DNA of 64,000 nt from Prototheca cutis (GCA_002897115.2 BCIH01000005.1:436009-500008); one strand, 5' to 3'. Counted from the stretch's first letter, positions 48,701 to 59,171 are shown. The notes: a model not told the origin generated them from the sequence alone. Program-made: numbers and translations.

Positions 48701-48978
48701 TTGACCGCCACAAGCACATAGTTCAAGTCGCGCGCTGACGCGGTCGCGAGCGCAGTGTGCAGCGCACGCCGCAGCCGGCGCGTCGTCCCGCGCAGCTGGC
48801 CCACCAGCTGCACCGTACCAGCCGTGTACCCGTGGCCGCGGTTCATCACCGCCACGAGGTCCATCACCCGCTCCGCCAGGCCTTGGGCCAAAGGAGAGCG
48901 CAGGGCGGCACGCTGTCGCCGGCACGCCTCGTTGTCCAGCAGCACAAGACCCCGGGCCTTGCTCACTTCATCCTCCAT
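45713..48978 (-). CDS. APP1-like phosphatidate phosphatase domain protein
   Basis: Exon 1 is 48978-46132 and exon 2 is 46012-45713, joined in phase 0 (1048 aa). The central part has the HAD-type APP1/DUF2183 catalytic domain. It shows KVLSDIDDTLFSSGGHWPAG (DxDxT nucleophile motif), RYPKKCFYPGALALFAELDR, NLVFLSARPESYKGMTE, LSRAREYAAIYPEATLVLVGD (late Asp) and GQGDVLTAEVL. A roughly 280-residue low-complexity insert separates the nucleophile motif from the later motifs. Yeast APP1 dephosphorylates phosphatidate at actin and endocytic sites; a lipid substrate here is inferred. The start may lie further upstream: the frame is open to about 49119, and a hydrophobic stretch at 49080-49205 (minus) could be an upstream exon with a membrane segment. 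Confidence 0.8.
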
Positions 48979-49361
48979 TATACTCGCGGCAAGCACCTGC
49001 GGGCGGGGGATTTCGGTACGACTTGTCGGATCCACGCTGTGAACAAGTGAGTCCTTTCTTTCGTGTGTGTGCAGTCTTGGCGAAACACCTCTCCCATCGG
49101 AGACGCACCGCGGAGACAAAGACCCACAGGAGGCTGAGGCCTTCCAACGTCTGGAGCAGGCGCACGAGCCATAGGCCCAGCGCGCAGCTCAGCAGGTACC
49201 AAAAGGTGCGCCTCGCGGTTCGACTTCAGGCAGGGAGGGGCACGGTGGTGGATGTTTCGAGACGCAATGGACCATGATACCTGTCACCCTGCTCTGGGTT
49301 TGCTTGTCCTTCAGTTCCCTGCTCCTTGGTACGCTGCCGCTGTCACAAAACACTGCCCAAC

Positions 49362-49410
<49 letters not shown>

Positions 49411-50012
49411 GGCAACATGCGACGGTCACGACAAGCTGTCCCGTCCACAAGAGACGCTTGCATGCAGTCCCAGCGCAAGCTGGCATGCACGCCTGGCCCT
49501 CATCTCGGCCACACGCGCTCGGTGTCGGTTGGGTCCCCAAACCCGGCACACTCCCTGCCACCACGCCTCACCTGAAATGAACGAAACTCTTTTCGGAGCT
49601 CAAGAAGAGCACCAATGCAATTACAATAAAGTAGCTATACATTTTGTTGCAGTCCTCTCCCTGTGCCGCTGTCAAAAAAATTCACTCCTGCGTAGTGTCG
49701 ACACTGCGTGCCTGGGGAGTCTCAGGCACCTTCATGAGCTACCCCCTTGCCTCCAGCAAGCAAAATGATGACAGCACGTAAGGTCATGCAGATAAAAATA
49801 AATTTATGCCAAGCTCAGTCCGCCGATCGGCGGGACGCCATTCCGTAATGTTTGGGTGCCCTCATTACGCCATGCACCCTGAAAGGCGAGTGGGATCCCC
49901 CTGGGCGCGCGGGTTTCTTCAAGAAGACTCGTGCTGCATGAAGATGGACTTTGCGCTCCATCCAGCTCAAGCTCGAGCAGAGGCATATTCACAATATCCG
50001 CACTCTTTAATC
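48979..50012. other. Divergent spacer between APP1-like and AAMP genes
   Basis: About 1 kb. It holds a possible upstream membrane exon of the APP1-like gene (49080-49205, minus strand; YLLSCALGLWLVRLLQTL, SLLWVFVSAVR) and a 46-base C run. No other gene is seen. Confidence 0.45.
49363..49408 (+). repeat. Poly-C homopolymer (46 C)
   Basis: An uninterrupted C run in the spacer between divergent genes. Proline-rich open frames across it are artefacts. Confidence 0.9.
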
Positions 50013-50330
50013 ATGTCGCATCCTGAGAGAGAGGACGAGGCCCCTGGATTTATTGGGCAGGTCGAGGGGGACCTGGGTGACGCAGAGCGGGTCGTGGACC
50101 TCGATGAGGACGATGCAGGTAGGCATGGCAACCACCCCCAGGGGCCGTGCTGGCGTGCCGGCGTGTCATTGGCAATCTGTGTGGCTTCTAGAACAGCGTG
50201 TTCATGCACGGTCATGCCCTTCCTATGCAGGGCAACCGCCAGAGTCCAGCGACGACGAAGGGGACGAGGCTGGCGGCCCTGAGACGATGGAGGAAGAGGA
50301 CGACTCCATCCACACCTTTGAAGGGCATCA

Positions 50331-50428
<98 letters not shown>

Positions 50429-52076
50429 TGGGGCGGGGAAGGGTGGGTTGCAACTATTCGTGGTGCAGAAGACGCAGAACCATCGGGCCAGCGCGACAGG
50501 AAGCGGCATGGGACCTCCGTCTCCTGTGAATAACCTCTGCATCCCACCCAAACCACTGCATGACAGATGGCGTGTATGCTGTGGCGTGGTGCCAGGCAAG
50601 AAAGGATGTCGTGGCAACGGGTAGTGCAGACGACAGCGCCTTCATCTGGCGGGTGTGTATGGGGTGGGTGGTGCGGGGGAGGCGGAATGGTTACGGTCTG
50701 GACGGGAGCTGGGTCCTTGCCCCTACAATTCACGCCATCATCATACATGTTGGGGATGCGCGGCCAGAACAGGCCCGCTGGCAACACTCCCTCTCGTCAC
50801 GTGCCACCCATCTTCTATTGAGCGCGCAGGTGGGCCAGGATGCGTTTGAGGAGACGGGGGGCAAGGTCCTGCATCTCACTGGCCACACGGACACCGTGGC
50901 TTCGCTGGCCTTCAACCACGACGGCGCGCTCCTGGCCACCGGCGGCATGGACGGTGCGGTCATCAGGACTCTCGTTTGGGTTGTTACTGGGAGCATCCCA
51001 GCACCTTGTGCAGAAAACCTTCCGCGGCTTTTCCCGCTTTCCTTTTAGTCCAGGAAATCAACAAACCAACGGATCTGCAGGCCAGGTTAGGGTGTGGGAC
51101 GTGGACACGGGTGCGTGCGTCCAGGTGCTGGAGGGTCCCGGCGACGCGGTGGAGTGGGTTGCCTGGCACCCGCGCGGCGACGTGGTCCTGGCCGGCGCGG
51201 CCGACTGCACGGTGTTCATGTGGGAGGCGCGGCACGGACGCTGGGTCCGAGCGCTGCCCGGGCACACGGGCCCCGTGTGCGCGGGGTGCTGGGCTCCCGA
51301 CGGCCGCGCGGCTGTCAGCGTGGGCGGGGAGGGCGACGCCTCGCTCCGTGTCTGGGACCCCAAGACCTCGGCCTGCGTGCGGACTGTGAGCGGGCACGGC
51401 TGGCACCGCGCCGGCGTCACTTGTGTGGCCCTGTCACCCGACGGGGCGACCGCGCTGACCGGCTCAGAGGACGGCACGGCCAAGGTCACGGCGCTGGCGA
51501 CGGGCCGCGTCGGCGCCACACTCATGACGGAGGCCCAGGCCTTGGAAGCCAACGGGCCGGACGGGGCCGATGTGCCGGGGATAGAAGCCGTGGCCTGGGT
51601 GCCTGCCATGCCGGGCGTCGCCGTCACAGCCTCGCTGGATGGCGCGCTCATCATATGGGACCTGGCCAGGGCTGGACCCCGTGCCGTATGTCAGCACCCA
51701 GAGGTAAAAAGGGGTTGTCGACCATTCTGTCCCCCGATGTTGCACAGGCCTCTTGTTTTCCGTCGTCCTTCAAAAAGACTGCGTATGTCCCCTATCATTT
51801 CAGTTGAAACCCAATCCAAATCTCACCCACACGCTCGTGCAGGGCATTACGAGGGTGGCGGTGCCAGCGGACCGGCCACTGGTGCTCACGGCGTGCCTGG
51901 ACTGCTGCGTGCGGGTGTGGGATGCGCGGACGGGCGACTGCAAGGCCACCTTCCACGGGTTCAGGGAGCCCGTGCAGGACCTTGCACTCAGCCCGGGTGG
52001 AGACATGGTGCTGGCGGGGGCAGAGGATGGCACCGCCCGCGTGTTTAGCCTGGCAGAGCTTCTGGCGGGCAACTGA
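50013..52076 (+). CDS. AAMP: AAMP-like WD40-repeat protein
   Basis: Six exons, all in phase: 50013-50118, 50231-50332, 50567-50652, 50830-50953, 51081-51703 and 51843-52076 (424 aa; human AAMP has 434). The N-terminus is acidic (SSDDEGDEAGG, METMEEEDD-like). It is followed by a seven- to eight-bladed WD40 propeller: TFEGHQ, VYAVAWCQARKDVVATGSAD, LTGHTDTVASLAFNHDGALL, VRVWDVDTGACVQ, VEWVAWHPRGDVVLAGAADC, LRVWDPKTSACVRTVSGHGW, VRVWDARTGDCKATFHG. AAMP/Sqt1-type proteins include the chaperone of ribosomal protein uL16; animal AAMP is linked to cell migration. A ribosome-assembly role is the likelier conserved one. Intron 2 begins with a GT microsatellite right at its donor. Confidence 0.93.
50333..50427 (+). 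repeat. (GT)n microsatellite starting at the AAMP intron 2 donor
   Basis: About 47 GT units begin at the first two bases of the intron, so the 5' splice site is any GT of the run. An exact boundary of exon 2 after CATCAAG keeps the frame. Confidence 0.9.
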
Positions 52077-52774
52077 ATGCACCGATGTGTGGCGCCGACG
52101 ATGTGAAGTTGCCACTTCCATGCACCTTCTCCGCGGCGCACGGCTCCGCACTGCCTCGAGTGTGAGAGGTCCAGCGCACGGCACGGGGATGGGCCAGACC
52201 CAGGGGACATGCCATGACAGCGCGAGTGCGTATGGCATGGGATGGAACCTGCGCTGGAAACTGACAGCACCCCCGGGCCAAGCAATCAGCTCACGTAATC
52301 CGCCCAAAATGGGGAATCCACACGCCCTTGCGCGTGCCATCATGTCCCCCACTCTCTCCCGAAATCGGGAAAGGGATCTTAGGATCTCAATATTCCTCAG
52401 GGCCAGTATGTTTAAAATCGATGCCCATCAATTGCACAAAGCTGCGCATGGATGCCGTCAACGGCCGTGGCTTTCCGAGAAGGGCCGCACTCCCGCCAGG
52501 CCCGGAGAGCCTTTGTCCACGAGTGAACACAGCACAGGCATCACTCCAGAGCCGCCCAGTAATGTCACCCCATTTGTGCGATTTGTGCAGGATCTGATGC
52601 GCGCGTCCGGAGGTGGCCAGTGAGCGCGTGAGCTCTCCGGTGCCTTCGTCCTCGGTTGCCCAAAGGTGGCGGCCCCAGGTGTCCTCCCACTGACACTTTC
52701 GGGACTGGTCGTTCACGCCCGTCCAGGGGGATTTCTGTGTCGGAGAGCAGCATTCCCCTCATAGAATTTCTGAG
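52077..52774. other. Spacer and VTC2 leader
   Basis: About 700 bases between AAMP and VTC2 without a recognisable gene. Open frames exist on both strands (plus-strand frame ending 52597). None could be identified as the conserved VTC2 upstream peptide. Confidence 0.45.
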
Positions 52775-54755
52775 ATGGGCACCCTGTCGAGGAGCACAGT
52801 GGCCCGCGTGCCCACCATCTACTCCCTGGCGCAGCTCGACGACACCGACCCCGATTGCCCGGCCAGGGCCAAGGGTGTGTTGTCTACTCCTGACAAGCCT
52901 GTGTCTGACTTGCATGGGTCTCTGATGCCTGCCTTTCGGTTTCAGGACCTGGACAGCTTTGGGAACAAGCGGCTGAGGTCCTTTGGGTCCCTGGACAGCC
53001 TGACGGCCGCGCTGGGCCCCCTTGCGGAACGGGGAGATGCTGGCACCGGCAGGCTTCTGGCGCCCGGCCCGACCGGCTGCTCTGGGGACGAGAGCGATGA
53101 GGGGGGCCTACTCTCGGGGCAACAGCCCAGGAACCACCATGCCCGTGCTGCATCACCCTCTCCTCTTGAATCTAGCGAGGGCGACTCTGACGAGTGGGCC
53201 GCACCGCGGCAGAGCGTGCTGACCACGCTGCTGCTTGCCGAGTGGGAAGACCGCGCGGAGCGGGGTCTGTTCCGCTACGATGTGACGGCCTGCCCGACGC
53301 GTGTGCTGCCGGGGCGTCTGGGTTTTGTGGCGCAGCTGAACGAGGGCCGGGCCAGCAAGAAGCGACCCACCGAGTTTCGGGTCGACGTCGTAACCCAAGA
53401 CTACGACCCGACGAAGTTCAACTTCACCAAGGCTGCGCAAAAGGAGGTGCTGTTTGCCTTTGAGGCCCTGCGAGCCCGGGATCGTCGGCGGCCGCCGCGG
53501 CCGGGGGCAAGCCCTGGGGGCAGGGGCGAAGAGGGTGCTGCGCTGGAAGACGAAAAAAGCAGCAACCCCTCGCCACACCATGCCGTCACGAGCTCGCACC
53601 AACACCGACAGCACGGCGGCGCCCGTGGCCCAACGAGAAGCGGCCGGTTTGTGGCTGCCACCGCACCGGGCGATTCGCCCAACCTGGTGTTTATCAATGT
53701 ATCCCCGATCGAATACGGCCACGTGCTGCTGGTCCCAGATGTGCTGGGCCGGCTGCCGCAGGCAGTGACGCAGCGGTCGGCGCTGCTGGCACTGCAGTTT
53801 GCGCGTGAGGCGGGCACGCCCTACCTGCGCCTGGGCTTCAACTCGCTGGGGGCGTATGGCACCGTCAACCACCTGCACTTCCAGGCCTACATGCTCATGG
53901 CACCGTTTGCCGTCGAGCGCGCGCTGACGACTGTGGTTGATGTGCCCTGGCAAGCGTCGGCGGCGGTGCGGCGCCGGGGTTCTTCAAGTGTTCCTGGTGG
54001 TGGGGGAGCCGTGGATCCAGCAACCCTGCTGCTCCCACCGCCCACGTTTGGTGACCGGACATCCGCAGCAGACGAGCCAAGCTCGGCGCCATTTGGCAGC
54101 TCTGACCCAGGCCCTTCCATCACGGTGCTGGGCGACTACCCCGTCCGTGGCGTCGTGTTTGTGGCAGGGGACTCGCTGGCCGATCTGGCCGCGGTGGTGG
54201 CGGCGACGTGCGTGGACCTTGCCGCCGTCGGCGTGCCGCACAACCTCCTGTTCTCCGACTCAGGGGCGCGTGTGTTTCTGTTTCCGAACGCCTTTGCTGA
54301 GCGCAAGGCACAAGGCGCCATCCCCCAAGGCCAGCTGTGGTTGCTGCTGTTGTTGGTGGTTGTTGATAGGTGGTTGGTGGTGGGAGGTGGCAGGTGGGCT
54401 GGATGGCTGGGGAGAGGGTGGGAGGGCCGGCGTGGGGCTGTCGAGTTTGTGACTGGCCGAGCAAACCCATGGACCAAGGCCAAGTCTCGACGNCCCCCCC
54501 CCCCCCCCTTCCGCAAAACAACTTCATGATGCAGGGGTGGTGGACATGCAGGTGGACCCGGCGTGCTGGGAGATTTCGGGGCACATGGTGATGAAGCGGG
54601 CAGAGGACTATGGTGCGGTCGATGAGGACCTGGCCTGGCGCCTGCTTTCCTATGCCTCTTTCGACGAGGCACGCTTTGCCGACGTGCTGGACATGTGCAT
54701 CCGTTCTTCGACACGCGTGCTGGAGGCTCGCAGGCTGGCCGCGGCCTGGTCCTGA
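52775..54755 (+). CDS. VTC2: GDP-L-galactose phosphorylase (VTC2), ascorbate synthesis
   Basis: Exons are 52775-52876, 52946-54329 and 54535-54755, in phase, giving 568 aa. The plant VTC2 core is nearly complete: AEWEDRAERGLFRYDVTACPT, GFVAQLNEGRASKKRPTEFR, FNFTKAAQKEVLF, VSPIEYGHVLLVP, the HIT-type site NHLHFQAY, YPVRGVVFV and ACWEISGHMVMKRAEDY. It converts GDP-L-galactose plus phosphate to L-galactose-1-phosphate, the committed step of the Smirnoff-Wheeler ascorbate pathway. A roughly 55-residue basic/Ser/His insert follows LFAFEAL and explains the extra length over plants. The last intron has GT-rich repeats, one N (54493) and a C run. Its donor appears to be GC (GCCAGC), and this junction is the least certain. 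TGTAA follows at about 54935. Confidence 0.93.
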
Positions 54756-54962
54756 GGAGGAGGTTGGGATGCTGATTCGAGCGCACACGTTGGCCCCATT
54801 CCGGTGCCCCGGCCGGCAGAAACAAGCCTGATATTTGGCGTCACAGGAGATCCATCCAATACTCGCGAACACTGCATCCCAGCATTGCTTGACGCTCAAA
54901 TTTGTTGAAACGATAATCTTGTATACTTTGAGGGTGTAATCTGTGCGTCATGCACCTTTGCG

Positions 54963-56182
54963 ATGGCGAGGTTGATGATGGGTTGGTCGTCTCTGGCCTG
55001 CCGCCGAGACGTGCCGCGATCTGAGGCCCGGAGGGCTCCAAATCAAGCGCATGGCGGCCTTAGAGACAAAATCATTCATGGCATGAAATGTGCCGCTCAC
55101 TTGCGCTGCATGAAACGGCCATGTGGCGGCATCAAACGCGCTGAAGGCCAGAGCGGCATTACCACCACCCCAGAAACCAGCGGTCGACATGATGCCCTGA
55201 TCGACACGCTGCTGGCAGCACACGAGACCCCCGCCTTCCAGGAACACATAGCCGACAACATTTTGGCGCTAACCAAAGAGTTCTGGCTTCACCTGGCCGC
55301 CAGGAAAGATGTCCTGGTTGCCACCGGCAGCAACACCAGCAGATTAGATTCCATGGCAGAGGCGGCCATCAGGCTCTCGGCAACCCTCATCCAGGAAAGC
55401 GACCGCCAGACCGACCACGCCACGAGCCTGCTGCAGGCTACGCTGACGGCCGCGGCCGACCCGGTGACAGGGGGGTGGGAGTTGCCGCTGGCACCTGCTA
55501 AAGTGGACGCCATGCGTCTGGTGCTGGAACAGCGCCGCACCGAGCTGGACGAGTCCTTCCCCTCGACTGCCTGTGCCTGGATGCGCAAGGCTGCCTCAGA
55601 TGGTCTCGACGGTATGGTTTTGGGCGTATTGGCATGCTGTCAAGACTGGGAGGTGTTCGTGGACTGGATGGCGACTTGGACCATGTTACAGCTCCACGCG
55701 TCCCGCCCTACCCCCGTCAGCAGACATGGTGTCGCTGCTTCAGGCGGCACTGCAGCTGTATGCCGCACATGTGCTTCGATTGGAGGAGGGCACCAACGAC
55801 GTTGGAAGTGCAGCATTCAATGAGCTGCTGCATGTGGGGGTGCCGGCCTGGCAGACAACGCTAGACTCCATGGCGGCACTGGGTGAACCCAGGTGTGTAG
55901 GCTGGGAAAGTTGCTTTCATTTCTGAACATCGTGGTATGAGTACCCTGCCATTAAACACTTCATAAACGCTGGCGTTGATGGTGACCAACATTGGCGGAT
56001 GTCCCACACAACCACTTAGCAGGACGGACCAGCTGTTGGCGGCGGTTCAAGAGCGGATGGAGTTTGTGGCCTGCCAGGTGCCCGCTGGCTCTGCGGCGCA
56101 GCACGTGCTGGCAGAGTTCATTGTTGAGTTGAGGACGAGGATTCTGAAGGCGCTCTCGCCTGGGAAAACGAGGGGATGCTGA
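54963..56182 (+). CDS. Conserved plant/algal protein of the At5g14970/At2g14910 type, probably plastidial
   Basis: Exons are 54963-55611, 55721-55892 and 56023-56182, in phase, giving 326 aa. The family resemblance rests on LIDTLLAAHETPAFQEHIAD, ILALTKEFWLHLAAR, ATLIQESDRQTDHATSLLQA, WELPLAPAKVDAMRLVLEQR and MVSLLQAALQLYAAHVL. Plant members are chloroplast proteins of unknown function with all-helical structure. The first 80 residues are Arg/Ala/Cys-rich and transit-like, but a start downstream of 54963 is possible. No catalytic motif is visible. Confidence 0.7.
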
Positions 56183-57099
56183 TCCTGGGGTTTTGAAAGA
56201 AAGTGGCGGTCCACCGTGGACCCGTCCAGTGATTTAGTACGATTTGCAAAGCCACAGTCGAGTTAATCCTCGCGATGGGCGGGTACCCCTTGGAAGGAGG
56301 TGGGCGTGCCTGCACGCAGTCAGTCCTCGTCCAAAGCGCCCGCGGAGCGCCGTTCCACGGATCGGGCACTCTGAACAGCGTGGACAGGCCTTTGCAGCGC
56401 CCTTTCCTTTCAGAACTATGTATATTAGAACCATTTAGAAGATCAGGAATGGAAGAGAGGATATTCTATTCGCGGCTGAAGTGGTTTCAAGAGCACCCCC
56501 TGCAGGCTTTTAAGCATGACTGTTGAAAAGGTGACTTGCAGGAGCCGAGCTCTGCCTTGTTTGGAGCCCTCTGTACAACCCCTATCATCTGGGCCATTCC
56601 TCGTGGTTTCACTCTGCATGATTATCACACTGGTGCATTGACAATCCAAGGCAGGGCACATTTGATCAGGGAGTTGTACAGGCAGTTCAGCCTGCCCGTG
56701 AACTTGCGCTGCCAGGAGCGTGGACCAAGTGGTACCCCTGAGATTTTGCCCGGATTGTTGCGCTCTTCTTGGGATTGACATCCAGGCAAGGTTAGTGTAT
56801 CCTCGACGACCTGGTGCTGATATTGCTGTGGGATCGCCGGAAATAGCGGCACTACCGCTTCTGATGAGCCGCCAACGCAGAGCAGACTATCTGGTAGAGT
56901 TCAGATGCCATTGCCTTGAAAGTCGGCAGAACTGCATGCATGCTTGCCACGGTACGACAGACCCCCCAGCGTGGGTCCAGGCCAAGCCATCAGCAATGAA
57001 TGCTGTTAGCCAGATGGCCGTGGCATGCATGTGCGCAGGACGACGAGGAAAGCACCGTCGGCCGGTGCCTCCGCCTGACGTCGCAGTTGCTGCTGCACC
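56183..57099. other. Gene-poor stretch before Fanzor-like remnant A
   Basis: No complete gene. A plus-strand piece near 56740 reads LRFCPDCCALLG, like half of a zinc ribbon, but no second CxxC follows. A minus-strand piece near 56700 reads RSWQRKFTG, faintly like ATWQRRFHG of the left-edge copies. The upstream part of a decayed Fanzor-like gene may lie here. Confidence 0.35.
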
Positions 57100-57137
57100 G
57101 CCTCCCTTATGTGATGGTGGGGCTTGTGCGGGTGCAG

Positions 57138-57436
57138 GGCAAGTGCACGGCTGCACACGTATGCGCATTGCCGTGCATGGACGGTTTCCACGGGCTGTGG
57201 GTCACGCCTACGCCAAGCGCGCCACACCGCAGGTTTGCTAGGCGTGCAATAAACCCTTGCGCCTGGGCGACTGCCCCACCACCGTGCGGAACCACTTTGT
57301 CCGGCAGTGTCAGAACGAGGCCTGCGGCGTCGTGCACAACCGCGACAAGAACGCTGCGCGAAACATGTGCTATGTGGCGATGGGCCTGATCTTCAACGGC
57401 GTCCGGCTGGAGGCTTTTGACAAGCTGCTCCCCTGA
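57138..57436 (+). pseudogene. Fanzor/TnpB-like C-terminal remnant A
   Basis: The plus-strand frame ending at 57436 encodes ACNKPLRLGDCP, HFVRQCQNEACG, VVHNRDKNAARNMCYVAMGL and GVRLEAFDKLLP. This is the zinc-ribbon and RuvC-III end of TnpB/Fanzor nucleases: two Cys pairs, then the catalytic Asp in NRDxNAARN, then a G-x-R-x-x-x-F tail. Upstream in the same frame, TAG at 57239-57241 falls between QVC and ACNK, in the first Cys pair. It is either a nonsense change or the AG of a splice acceptor (TTTGCTAG). The RuvC-I and -II parts are not found in an intact frame, so this looks like a decayed copy. Fanzors are eukaryotic relatives of TnpB that cut DNA guided by an omega RNA. Confidence 0.6.
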
Positions 57437-57439
57437 CCC

Positions 57440-57810
57440 GTGCCTGAGTTCTGCCCGAACACTTCCCCACCAACGTGTCCAGCTCCTGATTCTGCTGGTC
57501 TTGAAGGAGGCTTTCGCTTCCTCCCTCCATGCTTGAACAGGCATCGGAAAACCCCACCTGCACGCACGTTTGTTGCTGGGATGGGGTTGCCCGATGGCGC
57601 CGTCAATGCTGTGTTTATTGCTTGCATGTTGTCTTGTGTTTGGCCTGCATGATCGATGGCCAAAAAAATTGCGCGCGCCATTAATCTGTGAATTGCACAA
57701 TATTCGACAATCCCCTCCAGACCCTCCCGTGCAGCACCCGTGCAGCACCCGTGCAGCACCCCCCTTGTACAACTGCACGATGATGTTTATTTCGCACCAG
57801 AAGTCCAGTC
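57440..57810. other. Spacer after Fanzor-like remnant A
   Basis: About 370 bases with no gene. The sequence has a short direct repeat GTGCAGCACCC (three times near 57730-57762). An element end or a guide RNA region, if any, would be expected here, but none can be identified by eye. Confidence 0.4.
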
Positions 57811-58260
57811 TCAGAACAGGGCGGGGCCAGGAAGGAGGGCGCTCGTGGGCAACCGCCCTTCAACGTTCGGGGGCTGCGCAGCTGCGGGGGACTGGGCCAC
57901 CAAACCGCGCGTGTAGGCCCCTGGCAATGTCGTGGCCACCGTTTTCTGGGCCTCTGCAGCTGCATTTAATCTCAATGTGGTCCTCCGCCTGTACTTCTGG
58001 CGGCTGCGCTCCAGCCGTCCGATCTTCCGCTCCTTGGGTCCAGAGCCTGAGTTGGGAGGTATCTCAGCCCAGAGCCCTTCTTCTTCCAGCTCTGCCTCCC
58101 ACTTGTCGATGGTTGCCGGGGACCATCTACTTACCCATCTTTTAGTGAATCGAAGGTCACCCTTTGCTGCATGCGGGTCCTCCAGCATATAGCGCCACAT
58201 CAGGCCGTCGATGACAAAGTCTTCCAGGGTGTGGCGGGGGGGCCCCCCGGGGTTGAAGGG
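57811..58260 (-). CDS. Uncharacterised ORF, amphipathic and basic
   Basis: An open minus-strand frame encodes about 150 residues: TLEDFVIDGLMWRYMLEDPH, FTKRWVSRWSPATIDKWEAE, then a basic segment RRTTLRLNAAAEAQ and a low-complexity tail to the stop at 57811. The first Met is at 58200, but the same frame continues upstream with sensible residues, so an exon boundary is likely. No family is recognised. Its place between two Fanzor-like remnants, on the opposite strand, suggests a mobile or passenger gene; this is only an inference. Confidence 0.35.
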   Translation of the reverse strand, partial: PFNPGGPPRHTLEDFVIDGLMWRYMLEDPHAAKGDLRFTKRWVSRWSPATIDKWEAELEEEGLWAEIPPNSGSGPKERKIGRLERSRQKYRRRTTLRLNAAAEAQKTVATTLPGAYTRGLVAQSPAAAQPPNVEGRLPTSALLPGPALF

Positions 58261-58850
58261 CCAGCATCCTTCCCACGTCGGGGTGCCGCGCTCGGGGTCA
58301 GCGAGACCAGCTGGCTGTCCACCGCAGCCTGTTGGAATCCTGCACTGCGGATGTCTCGTGGTGAATCCCGCTCAGCATAGCGGGGGTTGGGCCGGCGGCA
58401 GTCCGCCTGCTGGCTCGGATCATGGCAGTCGTCCATGTGCTGGGCTCCATCGTCGGGCTGAGAAGCTGTGGTGGCTGGTGCTGGTTGATGTCCATAGTCA
58501 AAACACCTTCTAATCCCCCTGCATTGAAGCCGGACCAGGGGAATGGATAGTGCAGCCACTGCATCGGACTGGTCGATGCGCCGGCTGTCACAGGGCCGGG
58601 GACAGCTCTCCAGTCGGCACCGGGCCGCCCCGCACGACGCATTGCTGCCGTGTGAGCACAACTTCGAAGGGCTGCACCGGCGGCTGTCCTGGGACGTGCA
58701 CGCCGGGAGTGGCATTGAGGTTGTCAAGCACGCACAAGAGGCATGCCTTCACGATGTGGCACAGGTCGGAAGAGAAGACACTCACCCAGACGGCACGCTG
58801 GCATCAAGTGCAGCAGGTGCTCCAGGCCGGGGCGAGGCCAGTGGACGTGA
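58261..58850. other. Stretch between the unknown ORF and remnant B
   Basis: Only broken open frames on both strands. Part of it may be the decayed upstream portion of Fanzor-like remnant B. No domain is recognised. Confidence 0.35.
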
Positions 58851-59171
58851 TGCCCCGCAGTCGATGGTGACCCGTCCAGCAGCACTGCACGCAACCCAAA
58901 CAGCAGCACCGCCCGGAACAAGTATGCCATCCTCAAATGCCAGAGGTGTGGTGCGGTGTGGAACCGCGGCGTCAACGCCGCGCGGAACATCCGCCACCTG
59001 GGCGAGAGACTAGTCCTGACCGGCAAAAGACCGCCGCCTTTTGATCACAAAACCAAGCTCGCCCGTTTGCATGTCCCCTGCCTCCCAGGCGCTCCACCTG
59101 GTATGATTAGATCACCAGGATACTCCGCAGGCCCTGCGCCACAGATCAGTACCATTGAATGCGTGCTGTGA
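58851..59171 (+). pseudogene. Fanzor/TnpB-like C-terminal remnant B
   Basis: The plus-strand frame ending at 59171 encodes KYAILKCQRCGAVWNRGVNA followed by ARNIRHLGERLV, then LTGKRPPPF. This matches the TnpB/Fanzor end: a CxxC pair, the RuvC-III motif NRDVNAARNI and the tail G-x-RPPPF. The catalytic Asp is Gly here (NRGVN), so the nuclease would be inactive. The first Cys pair and the RuvC-I/II regions are missing or out of frame. It lies about 1.7 kb from remnant A in the same orientation but is not a close copy. Confidence 0.6.

Noticed and set aside
50198..50624. Cys-Val repeat and His-Thr repeat frames
   Set aside because: They are translations of the intronic GT microsatellite.
56720..56800. 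CPDCCALL piece considered as an RNA polymerase zinc-ribbon subunit
   Set aside because: There is no second CxxC and no TFIIS-like C-terminal domain in any nearby frame.
57730..57762. Short direct repeat GTGCAGCACCC considered as a CRISPR-like array
   Set aside because: The units are adjacent with no spacers and only three copies; the genome is eukaryotic.
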